Positions 1 to 9,792 of a DNA stretch of 39,664 bases are shown piece after piece (position 1 is the first letter of the stretch; each line of letters starts with the position of its first letter). The translations under genes and the position numbers were made by a program. The DNA is from Cellulomonas sp. B6. GTDB taxonomy: Bacteria > Actinomycetota > Actinomycetes > Actinomycetales > Cellulomonadaceae. The stretch covers positions 1-39,664 of the forward strand of contig NZ_LNTD01000036.1 of the NCBI RefSeq assembly GCF_001462455.1, written 5' to 3'. The notes below the pieces were generated by a model, which was not told the origin of the DNA, searched no databases, and worked only from the letters and a program-made list of their open reading frames with translations.

Positions 1-251
1 GGCGCCGTCACGGTGGCTGTCGGCGCCGGCGTGTGGGCCGGCGGCACCGCGTCACGGCTGCCGAGCACCGCGGCGGCACCGACGGCGCCGACCAGGGCCA
101 GGCACGCGACGGTGTCTCCGACGTGCCGCAGGACGCGGCGGCGGCGCACCGCGGACCGCACGCCGTCGAGCGTCGCCGCGGGGATCGGGTCGACCGAGCG
201 CTCCACGTCGGCCGTCGCCCTGCCCATCAGGTCGTCCAGGTCAGCGCTCAC
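1..251 (-). CDS. Partial membrane protein, probable ECF anti-sigma partner (N-terminal part)
   Basis: The reading frame opens with GTG at 251 and runs off the left window edge, so only about 83 residues are visible. The start GTG overlaps the 3' end of the sigma gene by 11 bases, which suggests translational coupling. The visible part has an acidic N-terminus (Asp-Leu-Asp-Asp-Leu), an Arg-rich stretch near residues 35-42, one hydrophobic segment at about residues 46-66, then a Pro/Ala/Thr-rich extracytoplasmic start. This layout is typical of membrane proteins encoded directly downstream of SigE-type ECF sigma factors in actinobacteria, which often act as anti-sigma factors. No conserved zinc-anti-sigma motif is visible, so the role is inferred from position and topology only. 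Confidence 0.6.
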   Translation of the reverse strand, partial: MSADLDDLMGRATADVERSVDPIPAATLDGVRSAVRRRRVLRHVGDTVACLALVGAVGAAAVLGSRDAVPPAHTPAPTATVTA

Positions 252-792
252 GGTGCACCTCCGTCGTCGTCCGTACCGTCATCGTCTCCGCGCCGTCGGG
301 GGCGGCCCCGCCCAGCGCCGCCGCCAGGCGCGTGAGCCCGTCGGCCGTGTACCGCTTGACCGCGCCCTCGCTGAGTCCGAGGGTGGCCGCGGTGTCGGCG
401 ACCGACAGGTCGTCCATCTGCCGCAGCACGACGCACGCTCGCTCGCGCGGCGCGAGCGTCGCGAGGGCGCGGACGAGGTCGGCGCCGGGTCCGCGCTCCT
501 CGACGGTGGTCTCCACGACCGGCAGCGCGTGGACGCGTCGTAGCGCGTGCGACTCCCGGAGCCTGCGTCGGGACGCGTCGACGGCCCGCGACGCGATCGC
601 GCGGCGCAGGTACGCCTCGGCCTTGTCCGCGGTGGTGAAGCGGGCCCGTCCCGCGAAGACCGAGATCAGGGCCTCCTGGACCAGGTCGGGTGCGTCCGCC
701 CGTGACCCCGACACGAAGGTCGCGTGGGTCACGAGCCTGGCCCACCGGTCGCGCGCCACCTCCTCGAGGAGCGTCTCCCACCGCCTCGTCAT
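241..792 (-). CDS. ECF RNA polymerase sigma factor (SigE-like, sigma-70 family)
   Basis: A 183-residue protein. The ATG at 792 was chosen because a strong Shine-Dalgarno sequence (AGGAGGG) lies just upstream; a longer frame exists but has no such site. Region 2 is seen around the Asp-Leu-Val-Gln-Glu-Ala motif near residue 36. Region 4 lies near residues 110-160, with a Pro-Arg-Glu-Arg run followed by a helix-turn-helix (Leu-Gly-Leu-Ser-Glu-Gly-Ala-Val-Lys-Arg). This is the usual architecture of small SigE-type ECF factors, which redirect RNA polymerase to stress or envelope promoters. Its stop overlaps the next gene, a membrane protein that probably controls it. It is divergent from malate dehydrogenase. 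The signal it responds to cannot be read from sequence. Confidence 0.85.
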   Translation of the reverse strand: MTRRWETLLEEVARDRWARLVTHATFVSGSRADAPDLVQEALISVFAGRARFTTADKAEAYLRRAIASRAVDASRRRLRESHALRRVHALPVVETTVEERGPGADLVRALATLAPRERACVVLRQMDDLSVADTAATLGLSEGAVKRYTADGLTRLAAALGGAAPDGAETMTVRTTTEVHRER

Positions 793-914
793 CTGTGCCC
801 TCCTGCTGGTACGTCCATGCCCCCTCAACGACCACATGGTCGCGCCGCGTTGGGGGCGGTCTCGTGGGACGTCACCCGGACGGGGAAACGGGGTGCCGTC
901 GGCGCGTGCTCGGG

Positions 915-1973
<1,059 letters not shown>

Positions 1974-1987
1974 CCGGCTTGGCGGGC

Positions 1988-2260
1988 GTGCGCGTCGCGA
2001 TCCGGGTGCGACCCGGGGCGTCGCGCACGCGCGTCGGTGGTCGGTACGGCGACGCGCTGGTCGTCGCGGTGCAGGCGCGCGCGGTCGACGGCGCCGCGAC
2101 CGAGGCGGCGCTCGCGGCGGTCGCGGACGCGCTGGGCGTGCGCCGGCGGCACGTCGTCCTCGTGACGGGTGCGACGAGCCGCGACAAGGTCGTCGAGGTC
2201 GACGACGCCGCGACCGGGGGTGACGCCGCGGCGCGCGTGGCGGAGCTGCTCGACGCATGA
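1988..2260 (+). CDS. DUF167 (YggU-family) protein
   Basis: About 90 residues. The core begins with Val-Arg-Val-Arg-Pro-Gly-Ala-Ser-Arg, the typical opening of the YggU/DUF167 family, and ends with an Ala-rich helix. A conserved Thr-Ser-Arg-Asp-Lys element lies near residue 65. The start is set at GTG 1988, which places the conserved strand at the N-terminus; TTG 1979 is an in-frame alternative. The gene sits 14 bases behind mdh and may be cotranscribed with it. The family is widespread and compact, and has no established function, so none is assigned. Confidence 0.75.
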   Translation: MRVAIRVRPGASRTRVGGRYGDALVVAVQARAVDGAATEAALAAVADALGVRRRHVVLVTGATSRDKVVEVDDAATGGDAAARVAELLDA

Positions 2261-2322
2261 GGGCGGCCGACGGGCCGCAGGGCCGGGCGGATCGTCCGGA
2301 TCGCACGGCATGCCCGAAACCC

Positions 2323-2351
2323 TTGCTGCAAGTTGTTGCAACGGGTTACGG
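2323..2351 (+). promoter_or_regulatory. Amylopullulanase promoter with 9-bp direct repeat (candidate MalR-type operator)
   Basis: TTGCTGCAA (2323-2331) and TTGTTGCAA (2333-2341) form a direct repeat offset by 10 bases, one helical turn, with one mismatch. The second copy also makes a TGCAA-N4-TTGCA palindrome at 2327-2340. A plausible promoter is TTGCTG (2323-2328), a 17-base spacer, and TTACGG (2346-2351), so the repeats cover the -35 and spacer. TTGC/GCAA half-sites are known at maltose/amylase promoters controlled by LacI-family MalR proteins in streptomycetes. Control by a MalR homologue is inferred; no such gene is in the window. Confidence 0.5.
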
Positions 2352-2405
2352 TCGCCGGGACAGCCCACCGACGGCACGACGACGTGCCGCGACGAAGGAG
2401 TCCCG

Positions 2406-5400
2406 ATGGTCGGCGCCGCCCTGCCACGCCCCCTCGCCCCCCGCACCGCACGCCGTGCGCTCGCCCTCCTCGCCGCCGGGGCCGTGGCCGCGACCGGCGC
2501 GGTCGTGGCCCTCCCGGCGTCCACCGCCCTCGCCGCGGCCGGCGCGGTCACGCTCGTCGGCAGCCTGCAGGACGAGCTGGGCTGCGCCGCCGACTGGGAC
2601 CCGGCCTGCGCGGCGACCGCGCTCGCGCCGACCGACGTCCCCGGCCGGTTCTCGGCGACGTTCGACGTGCCCGGCGGCGCGCACGAGTGGAAGGTCGCGC
2701 TCGACGGCACGTGGGACGCGGCGTACGGTGCCGACGGCGGCGACGCGAACACGCCGCTCGTGCTCGCCGGGCCCGCACGGCTCACGTTCACCTACGACGA
2801 CGCGACGCACCGCACGTCCGTCGTCGTCGCGGACCTCGCGGGGGGCTACACGGAGGCCGACGCCGACCTCGTGGCGGATCCCGTCCGGAACCCGGGTGCG
2901 GGGGAGAGCTTCTACTTCGTGCTCACCGACCGGTTCGCCGACGGCGACCCCGGCAACGACACCGGCGGTCTCGACGGCGAGCGGCTGACCACCGGCCTCG
3001 ACCCCACCGACAAGGGCTTCTACCACGGTGGCGACCTCGCGGGCCTGCGCGAGCGGCTCGACTACGTCGAGGGGCTCGGCACCACGGCGATCTGGCTCAC
3101 GCCGTCGTTCCTCAACCGCCCCGTGCAGGGCACGGGCGCCGACGCGTCGGCCGGGTACCACGGCTACTGGGTCACCGACTTCACGCGCATCGACCCGCAC
3201 CTGGGCACCAACGCCGAGCTCGAGGCGCTGATCGCCGACGCGCACGCGCGCGGCATCAAGGTCTACTTCGACATCATCACCAACCACACGGCCGACGTCA
3301 TCGACCACGCCGAGGGCGCGTACGGGTACGTCGACCAGGCGACCCGGCCCTACCGCGACGCCGCCGGCGAGCCGTTCGACCCCGCGACGTACGCGGGCAC
3401 CGACGACTTCCCGGCGCTCGACCCGGCGACGTCGTTCCCCTACACGCCGGTGATCGACCCGGCCGACGCCGAGGCCAAGGTCCCGGCCTGGCTCAACGAC
3501 CCGACGCTGTACCACAACCGTGGCAACTCGACGTGGACGGGGGAGTCCGTCACGTACGGCGACTTCGACGGCCTCGACGACCTCATGACCGAGCACCCGG
3601 ACGTCGTGCAGGGCTTCGTCGACGTCTACGAGGCGTGGGTGGACCTGGGGATCGACGGGTTCCGCATCGACACCGTCAAGCACGTGAACCGCGAGTTCTG
3701 GGACGTCTTCACCACGGCGATCGCGCAGCACGCGGACGCGGTCGGCAACCCGGACTTCTTCATGTTCGGCGAGGTGTACGACGCGGACCCCGCGCTCACC
3801 GCGCCGTACGTGCGCGAGACCGACATGGACGCCGTGCTCGACTTCTCGTTCCAGGCGGCGGCCGCGGGCTACGCCCGGGGGTTCTCGGCGGCGGGCCTGC
3901 AGGGCCTGTTCGCGGGCGACGACCTCTACACGACGCCGACGAGCAGCGCGCAGGCGCTGCCGACGTTCCTCGGCAACCACGACATGGGGCGCATCGGGTA
4001 CGCCGTGAAGGACGCGGGCGACGCGCAGGCGCGCTCGGGGCTCGCGCACGCGCTCATGTACCTGACGCGCGGGCAGCCGGTCGTCTACTACGGCGACGAG
4101 CAGGGGTTCGTCGGCGACGGCACGCTCGGCGGCAAGGACAAGGACGCGCGGCAGTCGCTGTTCGCGACGCAGGTCGACGAGTACGCGGACCAGGCGCTGC
4201 TCGACGGCACACCCGCCGGCTCGGTCGACCGGTACGCGACGGACACGCCGTTGTACCGGCAGATCGCGACGCTCGCGGGGCTGCGCGCGCAGACGCCCGC
4301 GCTGACCTCCGGCGCGCAGGTCGAGCGGTACGCCGCCGGGTCGGTGTACGCGTTCTCGCGCGTCGGCGACGACGGCGTCGAGCACCTCGTCGCGCTCAAC
4401 AACGCGGCGACGCCGGCCGACGTCACGGTCGACAGCCTGACGCCGGGCGCGACGTTCACGTCCCTGCTCGCGACCTCGGGCGCCGGCACGGTGCCGGGCG
4501 CGGCAGCGACCGCCGACGCCGAGGGCGCCGTCGCCCTGACGGTGCCCGCGTTCGGCGCGGTCGTGCTGCGGGCCGACGGGCCGGTGGCGGCGGGCGACGA
4601 CGGCCTCACGCTGGCGGTGCCGGGCGCGGGCGCGGCGCTCGAGGGGCTGGCCCCCGTGGTCGCGGACGTCGACGACGACGCGTTCGCCACGACGTCCTTC
4701 GCCTACCGCGTGGTCGGCGACGACGCGTGGACGCCGCTCGGCACCGCCGAGACGACGACGCCCCGGGTGTTCCACGACGTGCGCGACCTGGACCCCGGCA
4801 CACTCGTCGAGTACCGCGCGGTGCGGCAGGACGTGACCGGCCACCGCAGCGCCGCGTCGACGTACGCGAGCGTCGGCGTGGCCGTCGACGGCGTCGAGCC
4901 TCCGCCGGCGCCGGGCGGCACGCTCGTCACGGTGCCCGGCAGCCACAACGCCGCGATGGGGTGCCCGGGGGACTGGCAGCCGGGCTGCGAGGCGGCGCGC
5001 CTCACGTCGACCAACGGCGTCGTGTACTCCGGGACCTTCACGATCCCGCCGGGGTCGTACGAGTACAAGGTCGCCGTGGGCGGCACGTGGGACGAGAACT
5101 ACGGCGCGGGCGGCGCGCCCGGCGGCGCCAACGTCACGTACGCCGTGGCCGGCGACGCGCCGCAGCAGGTGACGTTCGTGTACGACGCGACCACGCACCA
5201 GGTGACGTCCTCGGCGCAGGGTCCGCTGATCACGCTGCCGGGGTCGTACCAGAGCGAGGCGGGCTGCGCGGCCGACTGGGACCCCGCGTGCCTGGCGACG
5301 GCCCTGGTCGACGGCGACGGCGACGGGACCGCCACGCTGACGCTGCCCGACCTGGCGGCGGGCTCGTACGAGCTCAAGGTCGCGCACGGACTGTCGTGGG

Positions 5401-8306
5401 CCGAGAACTACGGCGCCGACGGCGTGCGCGACGGCGCGAACTTCGCGTTCGCGGCGCCCGGCGGCAGGCCCGTGACGTTCCTCTACGACCTCACCACGCA
5501 CGTGCTCACGGTGCAGGTCACCGACCCGCCGCTGCCCGGCACGGGGCAGGCGCAGGCGCACTGGGTCGACGCCCGCACGCTCGCGTGGCCCGCGGGGCTG
5601 GTCGCGAGCGGCACGGACGCGTCGGCGCTGCGGTTCACGCTGCACGGGTCGCCCGAGGGGGCGCTCGAGGTCGTGGACGGGCAGGTGACGGGCGGTGAGG
5701 AGGTCGCGCTCGAGGTCGTCGCCGGTGGGCTCACCGCGGCGCAGGTCGAGCGGTTCCCGGCCCTCGACGGGTACGTCGCGCTGCGGGTGCGGTCCGACCG
5801 CGCCACGGTCGAGCGGCTGCTCACCGGCGAGCTGCTGGTGCGGCAGGCGGACGCGGACGACGTCGCGCAGGCGGTCACGGGCGTGCAGGTGCCGGGCGTG
5901 ATCGACGACCTGTACAGCAAGAAGGCGGGCAAGCGTACGTTCGGCACGACGTGGGTGAAGGGTGCCCCGCACCTCGCGCTGTGGGCCCCCACGGCGCAGG
6001 ACGTCGCCGTGCTGGTGTGGCCCGCCGACCGGCGCGGTGCGCTCGACACGTCCGGCGACCCCGTGCGGGCCGCCGCGCAGCGGCAGGCCGACGGCAGCTG
6101 GACCGTCGCGGGCCCGAAGGCGTGGGCCGGTGCGGCGTACCTGTGGGAGGTCACGGTCTACGCGCCGACCACGGGGAAGGTCGAGGTGAACCGCGTGACC
6201 GACCCGTACGCCGTCGCGCTCACGCGCAGCTCGACGCACGGCGTGCTCGTCGACCTCGACGACGCCCGCTACCGGCCACGCCAGTGGGAGCGCACGCCCC
6301 AGCCGGTCGTGCGTCCCGTCGACCAGACGATCTACGAGCTGCACGTCCGCGACTTCTCCGTCTCGGACGCCACGGTCCCCGCGGCGCTGCGCGGCACGTA
6401 CGGCGCGTTCGCGGTGCCCCGCAGCGACGGCCGCGACCACCTGCGCGCGCTCGCCGACGCGGGTCTGACCACGGTCCACCTGCTGCCGACGTTCGACATC
6501 GCGTCGATCGAGGAGGACCGGTCGGCGCAGGCGGCGCCCGCGTGCGACCTCGCTGCGCTCCCGCCGGACTCGCCCGAGCAGCAGGCGTGCGTGACCGCGG
6601 TCGCGGGGCAGGACGCGTTCAACTGGGGCTACGACCCGTGGCACTGGACCGTGCCGGAGGGCTCGTACGCGGTCGACGCGGTCGGCGGCGCGCGGGTCGC
6701 CGAGTTCCGCACCATGGTCGGGGTGCTGCACGCGGACGGGCTGCAGGTCGTGCTCGACCAGGTCTTCAACCACACCGCGGCGAGCGGGCAGGACCCGAAG
6801 AGCGTGCTCGACCGCGTGGTGCCCGGGTACTACCACCGGCTCGACGCGACCGGGAAGGTCGAGACGTCGACGTGCTGCCAGAACGTCGCGACCGAGCACG
6901 CGATGGCCGAGAAGATGATGGTCGACTCGGTCGTCACCTGGGCGCGGGACTACAAGGTCGACGGCTTCCGGTTCGACCTCATGGGTCACCACTCGCGGCA
7001 GACGATGGAGGCCGTGCGCGACGCGCTCGACCGGCTGCGACCCCGCACCGACGGCGTCGACGGGCGGAAGGTGTACCTGTACGGCGAGGGCTGGAACTTC
7101 GGCGAGGTGGCCGACGACCGGCTCTTCGAGCAGGCCACGCAGGGTCAGCTGGGCGGCACGGGCATCGGCACGTTCTCGGACCGGCTGCGTGACGCCGTGC
7201 GCGGCGGTGGGCCGTTCGACGAGGACCCGCGCGTGCAGGGCTTCGGCTCGGGTGCGTTCACGGACCCGAACGGCGCACCCGTGAACGGCACCGACGCCGA
7301 GCAGCTCGCGCGTGTCCGGCACCAGGCGGACCTCGTGCGGCTCGGCATGGCCGGCAACCTGCGGTCGTTCGAGCTGCTGACGAGCGACGGCACCGTCAGG
7401 CGCGGCGACCAGGTCGACTACAACGGGCAGCCGGCCGGTTACGCCGACTCCCCGGAGGAGGTCGTCACGTACGTCGACGCGCACGACAACGAGACCCTGT
7501 TCGACAACCTCTACCTCAAGCTCCCGCAGGACACCCCGATGGCCGCCCGCGTCCGCATGAACACGGTCTCGCTCGCCACCACGACGCTCGCGCAGACCCC
7601 GTCGTTCTGGCACGCGGGCGCGGACCTGCTGCGCAGCAAGTCGCTCGACAGGAACTCGTACGACTCGGGGGACTGGTTCAACGTGCTGGACTGGTCCGGG
7701 CGCACCAACGGCTTCGGCCGCGGGCTCCCGCCGGCGGCGGACAACGAGGCAAAGTGGCCGTTCCAGCAGCCTCTGCTGGCCGACCCCGCGCTCGTGCCGA
7801 CCCCCGCCGACGTCGCGGCGGCACGCGTCGCGTCCGCCGAGCTGCTCGAGCTGCGTGCCTCGACCCGGCTGTTCCGGCTCGGGGACGCCGACCTGATCGA
7901 GCGCAAGGTGACGTTCCCGGGCTCCGGGCCGGACGCGGCACCGGGGGTGGTGGTCATGCACGTCGACGACCGGCCGGGCTGGGACGTGGCGACGCGCCGG
8001 TGGCGCACCGACGTCGATGCGCGGCTCGACGGTCTCCTCGTGGTCGTCAACGCGTCCGACGAGCCGACCGCGCAGCGGGTGGACGCGCTCGCGGGGCGGC
8101 GGTACGCGCTGTCGCCCGTGCAGGCGGCGGGCGCCGACCCGGTGGTGCGGACCACGACGTACGACCGTGGGACGGGGACGGTCACGGTGCCCGCGCGCAC
8201 GGTGGCCGTGCTCGTCGAGCAGCGGTCGCCGACGCCGCGACCCGACCCGTGGCGCGACCTGGTGTGCGGTCTGCTCGGGTGGTGGCTGCCGGGGGTGTGC
8301 CGCTGA
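2406..8306 (+). CDS. Secreted bifunctional amylopullulanase (alpha-amylase plus pullulanase, two GH13 modules)
   Basis: A 1,966-residue protein with ATG at 2406 behind GAAGGAG. It has a Sec signal peptide to about residue 44 and an X25-type pullulanase-associated domain at about 48-145. The first GH13 module (about 170-640) has region I Asp289..His294, nucleophile Asp422, acid/base Glu456 and Asp526. A beta-sandwich and an FN3-like segment follow (about 640-825). Two more X25 domains lie at about 838-935 and 940-1040, each keeping the Gly-Cys...Asp-Trp-x-Pro-x-Cys pattern. Then come a PulA N2-like region (about 1045-1165), a CBM48-like domain (about 1178-1275) and a second GH13 of pullulanase type, with Asp1451, nucleophile Asp1524, Glu1561 and Asp1694. 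The first module should cut alpha-1,4 bonds and the second alpha-1,6 branch points of starch or glycogen. Both catalytic triads are intact. The C-terminus is a short Trp/Cys-containing tail with no sortase or cell-wall motif. Confidence 0.93.
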   Translation: MVGAALPRPLAPRTARRALALLAAGAVAATGAVVALPASTALAAAGAVTLVGSLQDELGCAADWDPACAATALAPTDVPGRFSATFDVPGGAHEWKVALDGTWDAAYGADGGDANTPLVLAGPARLTFTYDDATHRTSVVVADLAGGYTEADADLVADPVRNPGAGESFYFVLTDRFADGDPGNDTGGLDGERLTTGLDPTDKGFYHGGDLAGLRERLDYVEGLGTTAIWLTPSFLNRPVQGTGADASAGYHGYWVTDFTRIDPHLGTNAELEALIADAHARGIKVYFDIITNHTADVIDHAEGAYGYVDQATRPYRDAAGEPFDPATYAGTDDFPALDPATSFPYTPVIDPADAEAKVPAWLNDPTLYHNRGNSTWTGESVTYGDFDGLDDLMTEHPDVVQGFVDVYEAWVDLGIDGFRIDTVKHVNREFWDVFTTAIAQHADAVGNPDFFMFGEVYDADPALTAPYVRETDMDAVLDFSFQAAAAGYARGFSAAGLQGLFAGDDLYTTPTSSAQALPTFLGNHDMGRIGYAVKDAGDAQARSGLAHALMYLTRGQPVVYYGDEQGFVGDGTLGGKDKDARQSLFATQVDEYADQALLDGTPAGSVDRYATDTPLYRQIATLAGLRAQTPALTSGAQVERYAAGSVYAFSRVGDDGVEHLVALNNAATPADVTVDSLTPGATFTSLLATSGAGTVPGAAATADAEGAVALTVPAFGAVVLRADGPVAAGDDGLTLAVPGAGAALEGLAPVVADVDDDAFATTSFAYRVVGDDAWTPLGTAETTTPRVFHDVRDLDPGTLVEYRAVRQDVTGHRSAASTYASVGVAVDGVEPPPAPGGTLVTVPGSHNAAMGCPGDWQPGCEAARLTSTNGVVYSGTFTIPPGSYEYKVAVGGTWDENYGAGGAPGGANVTYAVAGDAPQQVTFVYDATTHQVTSSAQGPLITLPGSYQSEAGCAADWDPACLATALVDGDGDGTATLTLPDLAAGSYELKVAHGLSWAENYGADGVRDGANFAFAAPGGRPVTFLYDLTTHVLTVQVTDPPLPGTGQAQAHWVDARTLAWPAGLVASGTDASALRFTLHGSPEGALEVVDGQVTGGEEVALEVVAGGLTAAQVERFPALDGYVALRVRSDRATVERLLTGELLVRQADADDVAQAVTGVQVPGVIDDLYSKKAGKRTFGTTWVKGAPHLALWAPTAQDVAVLVWPADRRGALDTSGDPVRAAAQRQADGSWTVAGPKAWAGAAYLWEVTVYAPTTGKVEVNRVTDPYAVALTRSSTHGVLVDLDDARYRPRQWERTPQPVVRPVDQTIYELHVRDFSVSDATVPAALRGTYGAFAVPRSDGRDHLRALADAGLTTVHLLPTFDIASIEEDRSAQAAPACDLAALPPDSPEQQACVTAVAGQDAFNWGYDPWHWTVPEGSYAVDAVGGARVAEFRTMVGVLHADGLQVVLDQVFNHTAASGQDPKSVLDRVVPGYYHRLDATGKVETSTCCQNVATEHAMAEKMMVDSVVTWARDYKVDGFRFDLMGHHSRQTMEAVRDALDRLRPRTDGVDGRKVYLYGEGWNFGEVADDRLFEQATQGQLGGTGIGTFSDRLRDAVRGGGPFDEDPRVQGFGSGAFTDPNGAPVNGTDAEQLARVRHQADLVRLGMAGNLRSFELLTSDGTVRRGDQVDYNGQPAGYADSPEEVVTYVDAHDNETLFDNLYLKLPQDTPMAARVRMNTVSLATTTLAQTPSFWHAGADLLRSKSLDRNSYDSGDWFNVLDWSGRTNGFGRGLPPAADNEAKWPFQQPLLADPALVPTPADVAAARVASAELLELRASTRLFRLGDADLIERKVTFPGSGPDAAPGVVVMHVDDRPGWDVATRRWRTDVDARLDGLLVVVNASDEPTAQRVDALAGRRYALSPVQAAGADPVVRTTTYDRGTGTVTVPARTVAVLVEQRSPTPRPDPWRDLVCGLLGWWLPGVCR

Positions 8307-8319
8307 CCTGGCCGTCCGC

Positions 8320-8366
8320 GCAGACCGGCCCGTGCCTTCGATGTCTGAAGGCACGGGCCGGTCTGC
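8320..8366 (+). terminator. 20-bp perfect hairpin terminator after amylopullulanase
   Basis: Arms 8320-8339 and 8347-8366 are exact inverted repeats of 20 bases with a 7-base loop, starting 14 bases after the stop codon. No T-run follows. Position and strength fit an intrinsic-like terminator of the U-tract-poor kind common in high-GC actinobacteria. Confidence 0.8.
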
Positions 8367-8448
8367 GTGCGGACATGCCCGATTTGGGTGCGCACACCGC
8401 GGGCGGCCAGCACGCGAGTGACATCAGGACACGGATTGGTCACGACTC

Positions 8449-8478
8449 TTGCCCTGGCGAAGGCTTCAGGTCTTGAAT
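8449..8478 (+). promoter_or_regulatory. Promoter and candidate operator of sugar cassette 1
   Basis: TTGCCC (8449-8454), an 18-base spacer and TTGAAT (8473-8478) form a plausible promoter. Inside it, TTCAGGTCTTGAA (8465-8477) has TTCA/TGAA arms and overlaps the -10. A related 13-mer, TTCGGGTTCCGAA, lies in the promoter of cassette 2 at 15023-15035. The shared pattern TTCRGGTYYYGAA suggests that one or both ROK regulators bind here. The regulator assignment is inference. Confidence 0.45.
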
Positions 8479-8527
8479 GCAACGCGAAGCCGCACCCGGC
8501 TCCTCGGCAGCGACGCCGACCCCGGGT

Positions 8528-8552
8528 GGCCGGGACGACGGACGTCCCGGCC
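8528..8552 (+). other. Leader hairpin upstream of chvE copy 1
   Basis: A 10-bp perfect stem (8528-8537 with 8543-8552) and a 5-base loop lie in the untranslated leader, 32 bases before the start codon. It may affect mRNA stability or translation. No known riboswitch consensus is visible. Confidence 0.3.
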
Positions 8553-8584
8553 GCAGCAGCGGCGCACACGAGGGAGCGACGACG

Positions 8585-9724
8585 ATGTCACTGGCATGGA
8601 AGAAGACGGCGATCACGATGGTCGCCGCAGGTCTGCTCGTGGGGAGCATGGCCGCCTGCAGCTCCGAGCGCGACACCGGGTCGGGCGGCGGCTCCACCGA
8701 CGGCGCCACCGGCAGCGCCGAGGACACGATGGTCGGCATCGCGATGCCCACCAAGAGCCTCGAGCGGTGGAACCGCGACGGCGCGCACCTCGAGGGCCTG
8801 CTCAAGGACGCGGGCTTCGAGACCAGCCTGCAGTACGCCGACAACAAGGTCGACCAGCAGATCACGCAGATCGAGAACATGGTCAACCAGGGCGCGGACG
8901 TCCTCGTCATCGCGTCGATCGACGGCACGGCCCTCGCGCCGACGCTGCAGCAGGCGGCCGACCAGGGCATCAAGGTCATCGCCTACGACCGCCTCATCAA
9001 CGACACGCCCAACGTCGACTACTACGCGACGTTCGACAACTACGGCGTCGGCAAGATGCAGGGCGAGTTCATCGTCGACGCGCTCAAGCTCGACACCGGT
9101 GCGGGCCCGTTCAACCTCGAGCCGTTCGCCGGGTCGCCCGACGACAACAACGCGAAGTTCTTCTTCGCCGGTGCGTGGGACGTGCTCAAGCCCTACCTCG
9201 ACAAGGGCCAGCTCGTGGTGCCCTCGGGCAAGGCCCCGGCGTCGAACGACGACTGGGCGTCCATCGGCGTCCAGGGCTGGAGCTCGGACACCGCGCAGTC
9301 CGAGATGGAGAACCGCCTCAACTCGTTCTACTCGGGCGGCACCAAGGTGAACGTCGTCCTGTCGCCCAACGACTCGCTCGCGCTGGGCATCGCGCAGGCG
9401 CTCGAGGGCGCCGGCTACGCGCCCGGACCGGACTACCCGGTCCTCACGGGCCAGGACGCCGACAAGGCCAACGTCCTCAACATGATCGCCGGCAAGCAGT
9501 CCATGTCGGTCTGGAAGGACACGCGCACGCTGGGTGACCAGGTCGCGAAGATGGTCGAGCAGATCGTCAAGGGCGAGACCGTCGAGGTCAACGACGAGGA
9601 GACCTACGACAACGGCGAGAAGGTCGTCCCGACCTACCTGCTGCCGCCCCAGGTCATCACGCCGGACACCGTCCAGGTGCTCGTCGACTCGGGCTTCTAC
9701 AAGGCCGCCGACCTCGGCCTGTGA
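8585..9724 (+). CDS. chvE: ChvE-type multiple-monosaccharide ABC transporter binding lipoprotein (copy 1)
   Basis: A 379-residue lipoprotein that would capture monosaccharides outside the membrane and deliver them to MmsAB. The ATG at 8585 follows a GAGGGAG site. Residues 1-24 are a lipoprotein signal ending Ser-Met-Ala-Ala before Cys25, followed by a Gly/Ser-rich linker. The periplasmic-binding-protein fold has the ChvE-family hallmarks: Ser-Leu-Glu-Arg-Trp near the first strand, Ala-Ser-Ile-Asp-Gly-Thr-Ala-Leu, Ile-Ala-Tyr-Asp-Arg-Leu-Ile, the Gly-Ser-Pro-Asp-Asp-Asn-Asn-Ala segment, and Thr-Gly-Gln-Asp-Ala-Asp. It is first in a chvE-mmsA-mmsB operon, with a strong hairpin before mmsA. A paralogue lies at 15188. 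The preferred sugar cannot be read from sequence; the family takes glucose, galactose, arabinose, xylose and similar sugars. Confidence 0.9.
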   Translation: MSLAWKKTAITMVAAGLLVGSMAACSSERDTGSGGGSTDGATGSAEDTMVGIAMPTKSLERWNRDGAHLEGLLKDAGFETSLQYADNKVDQQITQIENMVNQGADVLVIASIDGTALAPTLQQAADQGIKVIAYDRLINDTPNVDYYATFDNYGVGKMQGEFIVDALKLDTGAGPFNLEPFAGSPDDNNAKFFFAGAWDVLKPYLDKGQLVVPSGKAPASNDDWASIGVQGWSSDTAQSEMENRLNSFYSGGTKVNVVLSPNDSLALGIAQALEGAGYAPGPDYPVLTGQDADKANVLNMIAGKQSMSVWKDTRTLGDQVAKMVEQIVKGETVEVNDEETYDNGEKVVPTYLLPPQVITPDTVQVLVDSGFYKAADLGL

Positions 9725-9730
9725 ACCACG

Positions 9731-9765
9731 GCCGGCCGCGCGACCGCTCCGGTCGCGCGGCCGGC
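9731..9765 (+). other. Intergenic 15-bp hairpin between chvE and mmsA (copy 1)
   Basis: Arms 9731-9745 and 9751-9765 are perfect complements with a 5-base loop. The hairpin starts 7 bases after the chvE stop. Such hairpins commonly attenuate transcription or protect the upstream mRNA, so that binding protein is made in excess over the ATPase and permease. Cassette 2 has one in the same place with different sequence. Confidence 0.7.
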
Positions 9766-9792
9766 TCCGCCCGGACGACCCAGCGAGGACCC

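Noticed and set aside
2346-8354. A continuous minus-strand open frame of about 2,000 codons opposite the amylopullulanase
   Set aside because: It mirrors the third-position GC bias of the real gene, is extremely Arg/Ala/Val-rich, and shows no domain. It is an antisense shadow.
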